DNA of 64,000 nt, taken from assembly GCF_016802725.1 (NCBI RefSeq), contig NC_052667.1, positions 21,846,346 to 21,910,345 of the forward strand, written 5' to 3'. This DNA is from Solenopsis invicta (lineage: Eukaryota; Arthropoda; Insecta; Hymenoptera; Formicidae). A program made the translations under genes and the position numbers. The notes below the pieces were generated by a model. The model saw only the letters and a program-made list of their open reading frames with translations. It did no database searches and was not told where the DNA came from. Within the stretch, counting starts at the first letter, position 1. Every line of letters starts with the position of its first letter. Below, piece after piece: positions 24,164 to 56,276 of this stretch.

Positions 24164-25298
24164 GCATGACCATCTTTTTTCCCTTTTAGGCAGGGTTAAA
24201 CTCAAGCTTGAGACTGATAGTTTTTAATTAATCGTAAAGTATTTATTTGTCGCTCTGGCCGAGCTCCGAACAGGCAAAAGATTTTTTCAGTGGAAGAATT
24301 CCATGCGGAAAAAAAATCAGTCAGCTTTTAACTCCGCATGATTTATAGATCTTTCTTTCGATAAGATATCCTTACGAATAATTTTGCGCCTTGAACTTGA
24401 ACTGAACTCTCGAAGAATCTCTGATAAAGTAGAAGAAAACTAATGAATGTAAAATGAAAAGTGAAATAATGGAGCAAGCGCATAAAGAATCTCTCTGGAG
24501 AGAAGAAGAAGAAAAAGAAGCGAAAGAAAAAGAAAGAAGCAGCAAACTCCTGTTCGGCGCGACGCCACGGCGATTAGAAACATCTTTTTTTTATCCCTTT
24601 AAAGCAGGGTGCAAAACAACACGACATAACGCGATTACGATTAAACGTTATCGAAGAATAGTGCGTGTGAATCGCGCGTACGCAGGTACGCGCGCACGCC
24701 TATGGCCCTGATGCGAGGATTTAGACGAGCACTGTGGCATGACTACTAACTTATATTTCCCTTTCAGGCAGGGTGAGAGACATACGTATGTCATAGAAAT
24801 AGCTTCGGCGTAGAATATAACTGGCCCGTTATTAGAGTTAAAGAAAACACTCGCGCATGTTCTGCACATGCGTTATAAACTTACCCGGGATAAATCCAGG
24901 TTGCGTGCTCTCGTGCGTAAATGGTCGCCAATAATAAATGGTTCGTCTGGCCGAGCGTGATGCAAAATCCCGATTTCATAATCGGAATAGCTAACGACAC
25001 CCCCGCTCAAGAGAAGGGTTTATTCTCGTTACTGCCGACGCGATCCACCTGTTACGTAGACCGAAGAAACCCATAAGCCGTGTTTGGCAAGTAAACAAGG
25101 CCGAAGGCATATGAATGGACATCGCGTTTAGTTAGACGGAAATAATTCGCGGACGACCGGTCATTCGCCTTTATCATCACGGCCACACGCTGTACGCACG
25201 CGGAGCATGTTATATTTGATAAGCTTACAACTTAACTCGAGTGTCAAGTATGTTCGCGCTATTGCATGACTCTCTACACGTCCCTTTTAGGCAGGGTT
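24164..25298 (+). repeat. cluster of a repeated 3'-splice-site-like motif
   Basis: The word CCCTTTTAGGCAGGGTT occurs at 24181-24197 and 25282-25298. Close variants are CCCTTTCAGGCAGGGTG at 24759-24775 and CCCTTTAAAGCAGGGTG at 24595-24611. In three of the four, GCATGAC stands 10 to 15 nt upstream (24164, 24737, 25264). Sequence outside these two blocks is unrelated between copies. The core resembles a polypyrimidine tract plus YAG, and one copy has a good branch-point word (ACTAAC). It could also form a CCCT/AGGG stem. Confidence 0.75.
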
Positions 25299-25439
25299 CA
25301 AATGTTAATCGAACTCCACCTCGACCTCACAGATTTCTACGATGTAGAAGTTTGCAATATACGTTGACAAATAAAGAAACTCACCGTTTTCATCTGCAGC
25401 TGTAATCTCTTTCTCGCATCCTCCCTCGCACATACACAC

Positions 25440-25478
25440 ACTCTCTCTCTTTCTCTCTCTCTTTTTTCTCTTTTTTTC
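25440..25478 (+). repeat. (CT)n-rich tract
   Basis: An interrupted run of CTCTCT and TTTCTC words. Similar tracts recur at 26615-26671 and 26931-26957, a grouping that could bind GAGA-type factors if this is regulatory DNA. Confidence 0.8.
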
Positions 25479-26466
25479 AAAATCATTTCAGGATGCGGCG
25501 CGATTCGGCAAGAGGTCAGTAAAGAGGCGGTCGCAAACCGGACAACTAGTACGTATATTTTTGCATTATAATAATCTCGTTATACATAAACGTTATTACA
25601 ATATAGAAACATAAATTTTTTTTTTTATAATATCTCATCCATTGTAACATCTCTCTCACAACGCCTCGCTATGATACACACCTCGTGGTCGAGATTATTA
25701 TATTAGTGCTACAATCCCTGGCATAAAATCTCGTCAGCGTGCCCGGAATACACGATTCGCGTGACACTTTTCCTTGAATAAAACACGCGTGCCTCGCGTA
25801 CGAGAGCGACAAGGTAAAACTTGCACACAGCTTTTTATCCCGCTTATTATTTAATGTTACGCACGTCGCCCAATTTTACCGAAAGAAGAAAAGAGACAGA
25901 CCGCATATTATCCACGTGCATATTTTATAATTGTATTCAGACCGCAAAATTGTGGTTTCTTATTTAATACGCATTATTTCAAAGAGATTATGTCGCATCG
26001 TGGGAAAAAAAGAACACAAGAAAAATGATTGTTTTAAGACCTAAGCTCTCAGCACTGAATAACTAAAAGGGATTTTGGCGCAATGAAAGCGTAAAGACAG
26101 ACTCTTTTGTCTCTTGTACGGAAAAAAAATTATGCGAATGCTTTCTGCATTTTAATTTAGGCATTATTATGTACGCAAAGTTGCGTGGAAACATTCGGGA
26201 AAATTTTTTCATTCAAGATAGATAAATCTTTTTTTTTTTTTAATCTCTTTCGAGAAATTCGATAATATTGAGCTATGTGCCTCTCTCACAATCGCGAATC
26301 TCTCGATCGCAGTACCGTTGGTACTTGAACTGTATAGACAAAGTTTTCTTTTTCATTGAAGTTAAAATTTTGTACGTTTTATCGGTGCCTCATCTCCTGT
26401 TTATTCGTTGCGAACACATTTTTCCGCCGGCGGACGCGTGCAGTGTCGCCGGCACGACATCGAAGC

Positions 26467-26508
26467 TATATAAGGTAAGAAGCGATGAGAAGCACGAGAG
26501 TCATTTCT
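26467..26508 (+). promoter_or_regulatory. possible TATA box with initiator
   Basis: TATATAAG at 26467-26474 is followed by an initiator-like TCATTT with its A at 26503. The spacing of 36 nt is somewhat longer than the usual 30-31. A downstream block CGAGCGATCAACGATCGG resembles MTE/DPE words but is not in exact register. The DNA around it is CpG-rich. No coding exon follows on the plus strand, so a non-coding transcript or a distant first exon would be needed. Confidence 0.3.
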
Positions 26509-26614
26509 GCTCGACGGTCCCGAGCGATCAACGATCGGAGAACAATCCGCTTACTCCTGAGTGGAGAGCTTATCGCTCGTGTAAAACGAGCGTCGTCACG
26601 ACGCAGAAAATGCC

Positions 26615-26618
26615 CTCT

Positions 26619-26662
<44 letters not shown>

Positions 26663-26671
26663 TAAAAACGC
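26615..26671 (+). repeat. (CT)n microsatellite
   Basis: A near-perfect CT repeat of about 55 nt with one TTT interruption. It lies about 110 nt after the possible TATA/Inr pair. Confidence 0.9.
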
Positions 26672-28544
26672 GCACACAAGCGATCGCGTATACTCACGTA
26701 CCGGCACTATGATTGTCGAAGGGAACTGGAGTGCGTGCCTTCGTACGCACGCACAGCTTTGGCACACGCATCTCGTATCTCGGGGGGTGCTTAAAACTTT
26801 AGTCGCGATCGACCTTGACAAAGGGAGTCGTTAATCGTCACGCAAAGTGCCAAGTCGGGGCGCGATTGTATCGTTATCCTCGGTGGTATCATAGTGTCGT
26901 AAGAAATAGAAACGCGACCAGCGCAAATATTTCTCTCTCTCTCTCTTTCTCTTTTTTTCCTCTCGGTTTGTCCTCGAAGTTTCTAACGGCCACTATACGC
27001 GCGAATACTCGTCGAGCTCGTTTAGCCCTCGTGGGATCTCTTCGAGACTCATACCCCGAGTATGAGCCACGAGCGCGCGAATACTAAGCTATTTAGTAGC
27101 TCGCTTATTAAACGGATCTCTCGCGGGTTAGGCCAAGTGATCTCCAAGCATATGCAAAAAAAAAAAAGACGGGAGTGAAGACTCGTCGCGAGAGACAGGC
27201 TTATAGTGAAAAAAGGTCCTCGTTCTATAACGCTCTACGACGTCTACCAAGTGGCCCTAGAAATTAGTAATTATTATAGGAGGTAAAAAAGGGAGATATA
27301 TCTTTATAGAAAAAGGCTTTTGCGCAACGTGTAGCGAATTATTGTGCCCCTCCGAGCCGCCGAGTCGATCGGCGACCGAGGTCTATGGCCGTGGTACGCG
27401 CTTCCGGCGAGAGATCTACGGCCGTGAGCTCTGCTTTAAGACTACGTTAACAAGCTTATCAGCGTAAATCTGACTGTGCCTCCGAACGATCTCCGAATGC
27501 CGATATTATCTAGAAAAAAGAAGCTTGACGTATACGCCCGAAAAATCGCTCGATAATTCCTAACTTATACGCTCTTATTGCGATACATATCGCGAAAGAT
27601 ATATCGGCGATCTACGTTTTGCCGATTGATTGTGTGACGCAAACGAGCCTGTCAAACTGATCGTCTCCCGGCCACGACGATAATAAACCAGTCGTCCGAT
27701 GTGTGCGATCAGCCGATCGATCGAGCCCTGCATCGCCGGCCCCGTCCGTCGTTCGTATAATAGATAGAGCAAAGGATATCAAACGCGCCTTCGGCGAAGT
27801 ATAGTACAATGGTTTCTGCGGTGTGAAACATAATTTTTCAGGACGGTTGTCTTTAGAATAGACAGCGAAAACGAAGCGCAACGCAGACGCGTTGATTCGG
27901 CACGTAGCGCGTGGGACAGAGAAATTGACGAGTCGAAGAGATTTGGTCGAAAAAGACGAAGAGAATTCTTCTTGCCACTCCTCCTCTCATCTGCAATCGA
28001 TCTGTCGCGCGATCGTAAACATTTCGAAGATGTGCGTATATCTTCACGTTCGACGTATACGTGTGAGCCTGGTAACAAGTTAATCATGAAAATTCTAAAA
28101 TTCGCCCGTGTCCCTCCCTATTTTTTCTTTAATAAGCGCTCGATATTCCGCGTCGCGTTTAATTTTACATTGTCGCGGAAACGGCATTAGGGGCTAAGGT
28201 GTCACTATACATGTGATGCGCGTGTAAACTCCGACAGTTGTTTATAGACGTTATCGTACATTATCTCATTGTCGGATAGAAAAAGTCTTTCCGCGTAGCG
28301 ATCGCTATCGAAACTCTGCAGATTCGAAACTGTGGCCGTGCTCCCTCGAAAAACCGATACGCTCTGAATTAAAATCAGTTTACGAGAATATATCACATTC
28401 ATTTCCACATTCATGCGGAAAGATAAATAAAAACGGCATACATGGCGATAACTGCGTTTACGTTTTAATGCGCTTCGCGCACCAGTAGCGGGTGGAGAAA
28501 AAAAACATTGCGATAAATGTCATAGATGTAAAAAAAATAATGTT

Positions 28545-28548
<4 letters not shown>

Positions 28549-28585
<37 letters not shown>
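28549..28585. repeat. (TA)n microsatellite
   Basis: An uninterrupted TA dinucleotide run of about 36 nt in non-coding DNA. Confidence 0.95.
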
Positions 28586-28587
<2 letters not shown>

Positions 28588-30523
28588 ATCTGAACGATTC
28601 AATTTACCCTGCGTATTCGACGCGAGAAAAGCTTTCGTGGACGAGAGAGATTTTCACGAATTTCCTATAAATTTCTTTCAGCCTTAGCGATATTGAAGTC
28701 TGACCCTGTTGTGTCACAGAGACTTTTGTTGCCAAATATGACGGTTATTTTTCAGCTTACACCAGATTGCATCTATCGGTACATAACTAGTATCTATGTA
28801 TACGAAAAACTATATTTTTAACGATGTATGTATGTATATATATCATTGACCCTTTTACTGCCACGACACGTCACGTGTATTAACGACATAAAATTTGACC
28901 TAACGTTTCAAATTAAAATAATTTCAATCGCGAACAGAACAAACGTGAATCGCGATAAAATTCAATAACAAAAATTTAAAATGTTTTCCCTGCGAGTAAT
29001 GATAACGCATACATATCTAAATAAAAGATAATAGGCACTGGGGTTGTAGAAAAATTTAATAAATTTAACAAAATTTAAAGGATATAAATTTTATGAATTT
29101 TGCTATCAAAATTATAAATTGTTTAATTGCGAAATATTAAATTTATAGGATCAAATTATGCTCGGCAAATATTTCCCGTGGTCGTAGGAAAGGATTGCGG
29201 AGTTAAATGTATCGGAAAAAGTTTGTGCTGAATCGCCGTCATCATAGCGAAAAATATCCGATAAAACTTTAAGCAATTAGTCACAAAGCAAAATAGGAAA
29301 TTGCATCGACGGTGTAGCGGAGAGTGAAACGAATAAAAATACTTTGGTTGTTTCATGCAAAGTGTGAATTGTATCCTTACTCGTGTAATAATGTACAGTC
29401 ACACATACGCACACATACGCAGGTACACACATTTTAATAACCGATCGCTCTAGTGCTTCGTTTCTTTTCCTCTCTCCTCTTTCCTATATCGCGCGATCAC
29501 GGCGGGTATCTTTTATGACAATTTATCTTACAATTGACAACAACAAATTTGGCTCTTATCTCGATTATCCTCCCGACGTGCGTAACTACAAACGATTGTT
29601 AATAACGAACGTTCTTATGTACAGCTTTCTACACGCACAAAAACGTACAAGGCCGTCGTCAGCGCGAGGAATCGGCGGCGGCCCGAGAGAGTCCCCGTTC
29701 GTTGAGCTCGTGTCCCTCTTTCTCGTTCTGGAAGACATGTGAAAAAGCACCGAGGACCCTACACGTCCTACGTCGGTTTTATGTCTGAATATCTGATACG
29801 ATCGCGAGTGAAACTCATAAAGCTCGTATTCGCATGTTGATACTCACGCGAATCGATGCACACGTGTATAGCCAATTCGGGCCACGTACAACCTCTCGCA
29901 CATCCGAGGAAGTAAATAGACGAGAGGTCTCAATGTACCAGCCGATTTCTTCGCCGACGGACGAACGGCCGAGTGCCACGTCTACGGCATCACGGCATCT
30001 CCTCGCGTGACTTCTAAATCGTTCCTTCGTTGTTGACATTCGGTATGCGACCTATCGTCGGAATAAATTTGCAACGAAACTGCGCGAACTCGTCAAAGAT
30101 CGCGATCGCGCTTGCTGAAGAGTTACGGTTCGCTTCCACGCAGATCAGGCGCTCTTAATTGCTCAATCGCTTCGCATTTATTATCGCGTATTGGACAATT
30201 GTATCAGACAATTGCTGCTGGGTGAGCTAAATGATTACCGCGACTACGTTAGAAATCGCCAATTTACAACGCGGAGCGTATTTTTATTCGATCAAATAGA
30301 AATTTCACCATTAAGTTTAAGTACTGATGTTGCAGTGATTAATTTGGCCGAGCATCACCAATAACTTAGATTGTGTTCTGCGCTTGTGTGTTTCTAGTCG
30401 GAGTGAGCCCATATTGACGAAGCTTGCTGGAATTGGGGGCACCTAGTCTGTATCGATACGAAATATATATGTATACCAATGCGACGTTTTCGTACGCAGC
30501 GACAATACAATCGACGATGCGAC

Positions 30524-30563
30524 ACAATGTGTCGCGATCAGGACTTTTCGCGACACACATTGT
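30524..30563. repeat. short stem-loop
   Basis: ACAATGTGTCGCGA is followed after 10 nt by TCGCGACACACATTGT, a stem of 14-16 pairs with a 2-nt bulge. It lies in the presumed 3' UTR of the minus-strand locus. It is too short for a typical miRNA precursor. Confidence 0.6.
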
Positions 30564-30898
30564 ACGCCGTGTATATACAGGAACGCGTCTCTGGAGCGTC
30601 GCGTTAAAATGCTGCGATACACCTAATCAGCGTGCTGCGGCGCGTTCCGAGACCTGTCGATTTTTCTCACCGTCCGTCGTCGTCTCGGAATATCTTCCCC
30701 TGAATCGCTTCCGCGGACGTTTCTCCGTGAAGCGAAACGCGTTGGCGACACGTTGATTCCTAAACGACGTTGTCCGCCGTCGTGAAATGTGTCGTCGTTG
30801 CTCCTCGCGAGACGGAAGATTTCGTGTCACGCGGCTGAAGCGAATCGAGATTGACGGACGAGCGATGCCATTTCCGTCCGGAAGAATTCACCCCCGTT

Positions 30899-49623
<18,725 letters not shown>

Positions 49624-52600
49624 CTCTTCGCCTGCCTTCGCCGCCGGCGTCACATCACCACCCTCATCGGCGGCGATCGTGGCGATCGCCGCCGCTTCGC
49701 TACCGCGATCGGTTGTGGCGCGGGAACGATCGGCCCGCTGCCGAAACGATCACAAGCCCTCCTCCTTCCGTTTCGCCGCGACGGCACTCCTGTTGTCCGC
49801 TGACGACAGCTCCTGCAGGAAGCGCGACAACATCAAGCCGCCCGCCTGTGTCACCGATCGCTGGACCGGAGATGAGAGGGAGAGACTGGGAAAGCCGCGA
49901 CGTTGTTTTTCCTCGGCCGCGGTTCCTTATCGGTTACAGTCGCCGCGACGCTGCTCCGCCGGCCACACCGTTCATTAATCTTCCACAGGATTTCCGGGCG
50001 ACGCTACTAACGATCTTCTTCCTCGGTAACGGTAGCAGCTACAAGCCGCGTAAAAGCTGGTAATCACCGTTGTTCCGATACGTCCGCATTAGCAGCCAGT
50101 GCGAGGGAAATGATCTTTCTTCGCGGATGTTTCTTCACCAAATCGAAAAGCACGAGCAAGAGAAGCGCCCGCTTCTATTTCTCTCGCGTGCCAAATAATT
50201 GTACGCAATTCGTGTAAGTATCTCGATATCTGCGCAAGCATTTTTTTGCTGGCAGTATCCGACTCGATCCTGCTTGCTTACCGCTAATTGGTCTACTGAC
50301 GCAATTGGCGACAAAGATAAAATATTGATAATTCCTCATTCAATCCAATTTCTCGTGCTTCTCTCGTCGTGCTGCTCCGCCGTGGATCCAAAAATCGCGG
50401 CGGTCGAGGATTATTCGCAGATGTAACTGCACGCCCGATTAGCTCGTTCAGGCGCGCTCGCCTCGTCAGGAAGGAATCTGGATTCGTTCTGTTGCCCGGA
50501 GCCAATCGATGTTCGGCGAACCGTCCTCGGCTGCAACGGTCAGCTTCGCGATGCGAGTCTTAGCCGGATTCGCGCTCCATTATCGGCGATGGCCGTGCAT
50601 TATCTGATGGCAAATATCAGATGATTCGCCGTGCTCAACGAAGCGGATGATTCCCCGCGGTTGCCGTAAATTTCTTTCAGCGGTTCCGCCGGCGCTCGCG
50701 TTTCCATCATACGCGAGTATCTCTTCCACAAGTGTCCGCTTTATGGGATGATTAATCGGATCCACTGTTCGCGCAGATGTACACGCGCGGATGTCGAAAG
50801 TACACGAAAAAACTTGATATAGTGCTCGCCAGTGTTGTGCTTTACGTCTCTTAGTTTCTCATCGCGAGATCTTATAGTGTCCGTTACACTGCTATCGTAT
50901 CCTTCCAGTGGATACAATTTTAATGCAACGAAGGATAATCATCAATCGGCCGTCGATTTTTCAAAATTGACTGCGACATCCAAAATTGGTGCTCGTTCTC
51001 GGCCCTTCCCGAAAAACTTCAAGTCCTTTAAATCATCAGAAATACGTGCTTGAGTATCATTCGGTAGCGCACAACTCTCGTAGATATTGTCGCGTATTTT
51101 GCAAAAAACACGAAATCGCACTCGTGACGCTGACGTCAGAGCCTAAGGAAGCAACGGTGATGGATCGACTGGCTTCTCTCGAAACATATTCAGAATCGCG
51201 CCGGTACTCGTTTCTGCTCAAGCGATTTCCCACGACCCATTCCGACTATCCACGTAGCTAATGACCTCGTTCCTCCGTACGACGCAATGCGAAAGACGGT
51301 CGAAACACGCAGCCAGGCCCGGCTAGAATGCGGTATACGAGGAATCGCGAGGAAATAATTCTCGAGGGTAATTGAGATTAGGGAACGTTCAATGCTGAAA
51401 TCTCGGAACAACGAGATTTCAGGGGTTAACTAGTTATTAGTAAATCGGGATTTTTTTACGTTCCGAGAGAGTCGCGAATTTCGAAATAAATTCTGAAACT
51501 TCTGAATTCGATGATATAATGTTGAGAATTTAAAATTATTAGTTACATCGATGTTATCGCAGTAATTAAATTATTATACTCAATAAATTTTTAGATTCTT
51601 CAATATCTTGAATAGCCTCGAATAATACGCGAGTACTGTATATTTTCTGAACAGTAAGCTTTCCGTTCAAGAGCGTTCTCAACGATAAATAACTGGAACC
51701 CGTTTTATCGGCCCATTTCAAAAGATTAATATCCAATAATATTGGTTGAATTGGGTTTAATGTGCAACATCACAGGTTTAAAAAGATGTTGTGCACCAGC
51801 GCAAAAATTTCGATGCTCCAGCGCGTTTCAATAAGGAACGTAAATTATTATTTAAAATATAATGAAAATATTCTTAAACTTGTAATATAATTTTCAATAT
51901 GAAAAACACTCTTCATCATATATCCTTTTCATTTTAACAATATAGAAAAAAAATGATTCTTTAAAGAACTCTCTTTCTAATTTAAATGCGGTGAGAGAAG
52001 GGTGAAATTCTTCTTTTCATAAAAAGCGGTAAACAATGGAGCGAGTGAAGTGGCTCGTTGGCAAGCATCATCGCTCTAGTCTCTAGCGTCAAAGCATCTG
52101 AAGGACTGCTAGCGCAAACGATACACATCAATACGCTTTGGCAGCCGATTGACCATAAAGTCATCCGATACTACGTGGATGTGCCGAGAATGTTGGACTA
52201 TGCGGAGACTTTCCCGCGCTTTGAGCCATCCGATGATCCCGCGATCTCGTCCGTATCTGTGAAAGTGCGAAGGCAGACCCGAGCTTCAAACTACCCAGCG
52301 GCTATCTCCAAACATCGTTCTAATTTATTCGCTAGGTTCACCATGACGTAGTATCCAATCTGCTCACGTCGCCCCCAATTTTTCCAAGCGATTCTTCTTC
52401 CGTGAGAGATCCCAAACACCTTACCCGTGGCCCTTCAGGGAATAATAGAGAAGATGTAGCTATCTCAAAGGTACACATGATATCTCGTAAACGGGAAGAG
52501 GTGCCGAAACAAAGCGTACACGAGGGATAGCCAAACGTAGGGGCGACAAGAGGGGCGACTGAAAGATGATACAGAGCTTCAGAAAAATGAAATATCGCCA

Positions 52601-55600
52601 ACACAAATACGTTTCTTGTTCTTGAAATATCTCTTTTTGCGAAAAAACTTTTGGTAATATGTCTGTCAAGAGATACAGATGGAAACAGAGCGACCTCGGA
52701 CCAGATAATCTAAACATCACGAGCGCGAGTTTGATCATTAAAATATTTTTTATAAAGAAAGAGCAGACTATCTGTTGAAAATGAGAGAGAGAGAGAGAGA
52801 GAGATGTATTTGCAAAGAATGGAGAAAGGGAGAGGGAGAACAGGAAGTAGAAAGTGAAGCAGTGTAAAGTGTAATAGATCTCTCTCAAGCTAACGTGAGT
52901 ACACTTGTTGTCACACACACAAACACAAACACTACTATTTACTGTCCTTAAGACAATACTACTCACTACTCGCGATTCTCTTCTGTACACATTTACAGGC
53001 GATTACATTACTCCTATCTCGCGGATGCTGCTGACCAGAGGTCCGCGGTTAGCTCTCCTCTCATGCGCCTAATGCGGGAGGTCGTGACGCTTGTAGGCAC
53101 CCCGTGCACCCTCGCGCGGCACGGGCGCGAGGGTTGATCGAGCTATTAGCGTGCCACGCGGGGTGGCTACGTTACGCTGCTGGCTGCCACTGCGATCGGC
53201 AGCACCCTCAGCGAGCAGCACGCACGCACACACATACATGCAGACACGGTGGCGCGCACCCCCGACACGGAGGGATGTCGCGTGTGCGGGTGCTAGCGAT
53301 CGCCCGAGTACTGGGGTAGCGTCGCGGAACGAACAGGGTTGGCGGCGGGCAGGTAGCCGATCTGGCAGGGATGCGTTCAGCCCTACCCCTTCCTGACGAC
53401 GCCGCGCCGCTACCACCACCAGCACCATCGACGTCGGCGCCGTCGTCACCGTCGACGAACGACTCTTCTCCCTTCTCCCAGCTGAAACTGGACTCTAAGG
53501 GTGCCAACGAACCGAGATGTTTATCCTTTAAAGTCCTTACAACCCTTACCTCGCACGCGCTTCTTATTCTGCACGCGAACGCGCCAGTTTCAGCGACTGC
53601 GAAATGTAGGTTTGTGTGCTAGTTAAGCTGACGGAGGCATGTATCGCTCTGTATATTGCGCAGTCTCTCTTTCTCTGCGGATTAGAAATATTCAAAGCCA
53701 AACTAAAAAGGATGGTAGCTCTTAAAATACCCAAGAATCAATAGCTTTTACGGTATAAAAAGCCCTAGAGTACTGCAAAATCTTTCAAATCGCATTTCAG
53801 TAATACAGAGAGATTATAATGTACGATTAATATTATTAATTTAATTTTCTCTTAAATAAATTTTAGAATTTCGTTAAACTTTAATTTGCAATTTAATTAT
53901 CAATATGTAACGCGCTCACTGTCCTGCTATTAGTGAGTGAGTGAGTTGATGTACCGAATTAAAATTATTGCCCTTTAATTACTGCCGAAATGGCAAACTG
54001 CGTGTCGGCAAACCGCAAATTACCAGCATTAATGTTAATGTATTATCGTATATAATTATCTACGCGAGATATCTACTGTCCGTTACATAGCTTTCGCAGA
54101 GGAAAAGTCGACTTTGCGGAGGCATCTGGGCCCTGTGTTAAACCAGGCTTATCGAGGTATAAATCATTTTATTACTTGCTGCAACAGCGCAGTTACGGGT
54201 TACGTTATAAAGATAGATCGTGATACTCGCTGTACCAGACTAAGATAAAATTCTACATTTTAACAACGTCGTAACGCACTACAGCGCATTCTCAACGCAT
54301 TAATGATCAAGAGTTCGAATATAAATCTCGAACATCAAACCTAAAAAAAAAAAAGAATGCTGCTAAAGTAACGATCGCGTTAAGTATAACGATCGTGCGG
54401 CGAATCTGAAATTCCACTTTTCTTCATTAGCTCCCCTTTCTTTGGAGAACGAGGGCAAATTGTAGCAGTTGTTGCCGCACGAAACAGTACGATTCTCTTC
54501 TCGCTAGTTTGATTAGGTCGGCTGGAGGGTGTCGCGAGAAAAGCCCGAGGGCTGGCCTCGTCTTTGTTAAAACGTCCTCGAAACGAACTTCTTTCGCACA
54601 CTCACTTACTCTTCGCCATCCATTCGCTTTGGAACAGCCCCAATCGAGCTCTCTTCTTCAAACGCGGACTTTCGTTTGCTCTGTATTTTACGGCAGCTTA
54701 CCTTCGTACAAATGTAAGAATCGAAATCCAGTAGCAATGAGCAGTCGAGCTCCGTATGGCTCTCCTAATATAATTTCACTTCTGCAGAAGATCTGGCGAT
54801 CAATTTTATTTTATAACCCGTGACAGCGCGAAAGCGTCGAAATAAATTTCATCGATCGACCTGTAGCTTCTCGCAGCTCAATAAAGGCGCCCCGCCAAAA
54901 AAACCCCCTTCCATCAGAATTAGCCTTTATATATCATCTTCTCCCTCCCGTGTTCTGGATCGCCCACGCAAGATAAGAAGATTAGCACGTACGCCATTAT
55001 CTGAAAACGCGACTAAGAATCTTGGAATCAGAAATGTTCCTAGAACGTTAGCGCAAACTCTATTAAAAGGAGAGCGTGCGTGCGTGGCTTGAAAAATCAG
55101 TTTTTTTTTTTTTTAATGGAATAGTTCCAGCAAATTTATATTAATGTATTTTTTTATGACCTTCGAAGCAGTAAGCGCAATGTATAATTTTCTATACATC
55201 GACTTGTCTTCGTAAATTTTACATTTCATGCTTTTCAAAAGTTTTAATGTATTATTTTCGTTGCTAACTTCTACAAAATATTATGTACAGGATACAACAA
55301 AGTAGTTATATCTAGCTATCACTCTTCTATCTGTACAAATCTGATTTCTATTAGCATTCACTGATGCTTGAAAGACGTGTACATTCGCAAGTTTCACAAG
55401 ACTAACTTTATCTATTCCGCATGAACGAATCGGCGGAAAGGGCTCCTTCTCGAGAAGATACAGATGGTAAACTCGGTTATTGGATTGACGTTACAATTAA
55501 ATCGAAGGCCACTGTCAGAGATAGACGGCGAGTTCAAGCTAAACCGTCAATTGTTAGTCAATCATAAATACACACTTGTATAAACAATATTGAAAAGCGG

Positions 55601-56276
55601 TAGGAAATTGTTTTAAACGATTAAGACGATACGAAAAACGATGAAAATTATCTCCTATTACGTAATACTAAACTGTAATTACATATCACTCAAAGGGAGG
55701 GATAAGCTGTTAATTATCCGACGGGATTGGCTTCCTTTCATCCCGTGTGACGAGCTCAAGTTCTTCCGCTGCAACTTCCTATACAACAATGCACAAATTT
55801 AAACAATACATTATTCTAAATTGTCCGTACATTTGATCTAATTTTACATTACTTGTAGTAAAAAAAATATTAATTACATCATTTCATCTGTATTCGAATT
55901 TCAGTGATATTTTTAAAAAAATTTACTTTCCAGCTTTTCCACCGGATCATTAATTATAATCATGATATCGCAGCTTCGAGCGTCCATAATTCTACTTCTT
56001 TTTCTTAACCTATGATTTATCGAGTAGACAATTCGACCTACGCACAAGCTGAGAGTAGGGCAAGAAATCAATTTCCGTCCTTCTTGTAGGGCGTGGTTTT
56101 CATGGGTCCTGAGATTCATCTTATCGCGGGAGAAGTTTCAGTCACAAATCAGATTTGGGCAGGACGGAATTCGATATAAGCCGCGATGACAAAGTACGCC
56201 GTTTATCTCGACCTCTATCATCGCGAATATAAAATTTTATATCTAGAATCTAGACGAAGGGGTAGGAGGGAGAGAC
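49624..56276. other. intergenic region without a supportable gene
   Basis: Positions 49.6-50.1 and 53.0-53.5 kb are CpG-rich and could be promoter or 5' UTR sequence for the minus-strand locus below. A (GA)n run lies at 52782-52804. Open frames here (for example 52058-52351 plus and 52460-52990 minus) lack domains or splice context. The rest is AT-rich. Confidence 0.4.

Larger units (their letters stand above)
22779..30898. other. long non-coding stretch
   Basis: No exon with family features was found on either strand. The first part may be 3' UTR of the sugar transporter. Positions 26.4-28.2 and 29.4-30.9 kb are CpG-rich; the latter would be 3' UTR of the minus-strand locus whose stop is at 30899, with an AATAAA on that strand at 30177-30182. 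Overlapping open frames on both strands around 23.87-24.23 kb have no recognisable features. Motif clusters and simple repeats are listed separately. Confidence 0.45.

Noticed and set aside
23864..24227. overlapping 113- and 116-codon open frames on opposite strands
   Set aside because: Neither has a motif, and two overlapping frames of equal length point to base composition.
25481..25535. possible micro-exon between ATTTCAG and GTCAGT
   Set aside because: The acceptor is plausible but the donor is poor and no flanking exon fits.
26268..26834. 188-codon plus-strand open frame
   Set aside because: It crosses a long CT microsatellite (poly-Ser/Leu) and has no domain. The frame is open because the DNA is CpG-rich and simple-sequence.
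52460..52990. 176-codon minus-strand open frame with hydrophobic stretches
   Set aside because: It spans a GA/CT microsatellite and a CA-rich run, with no family features; composition explains the open frame.
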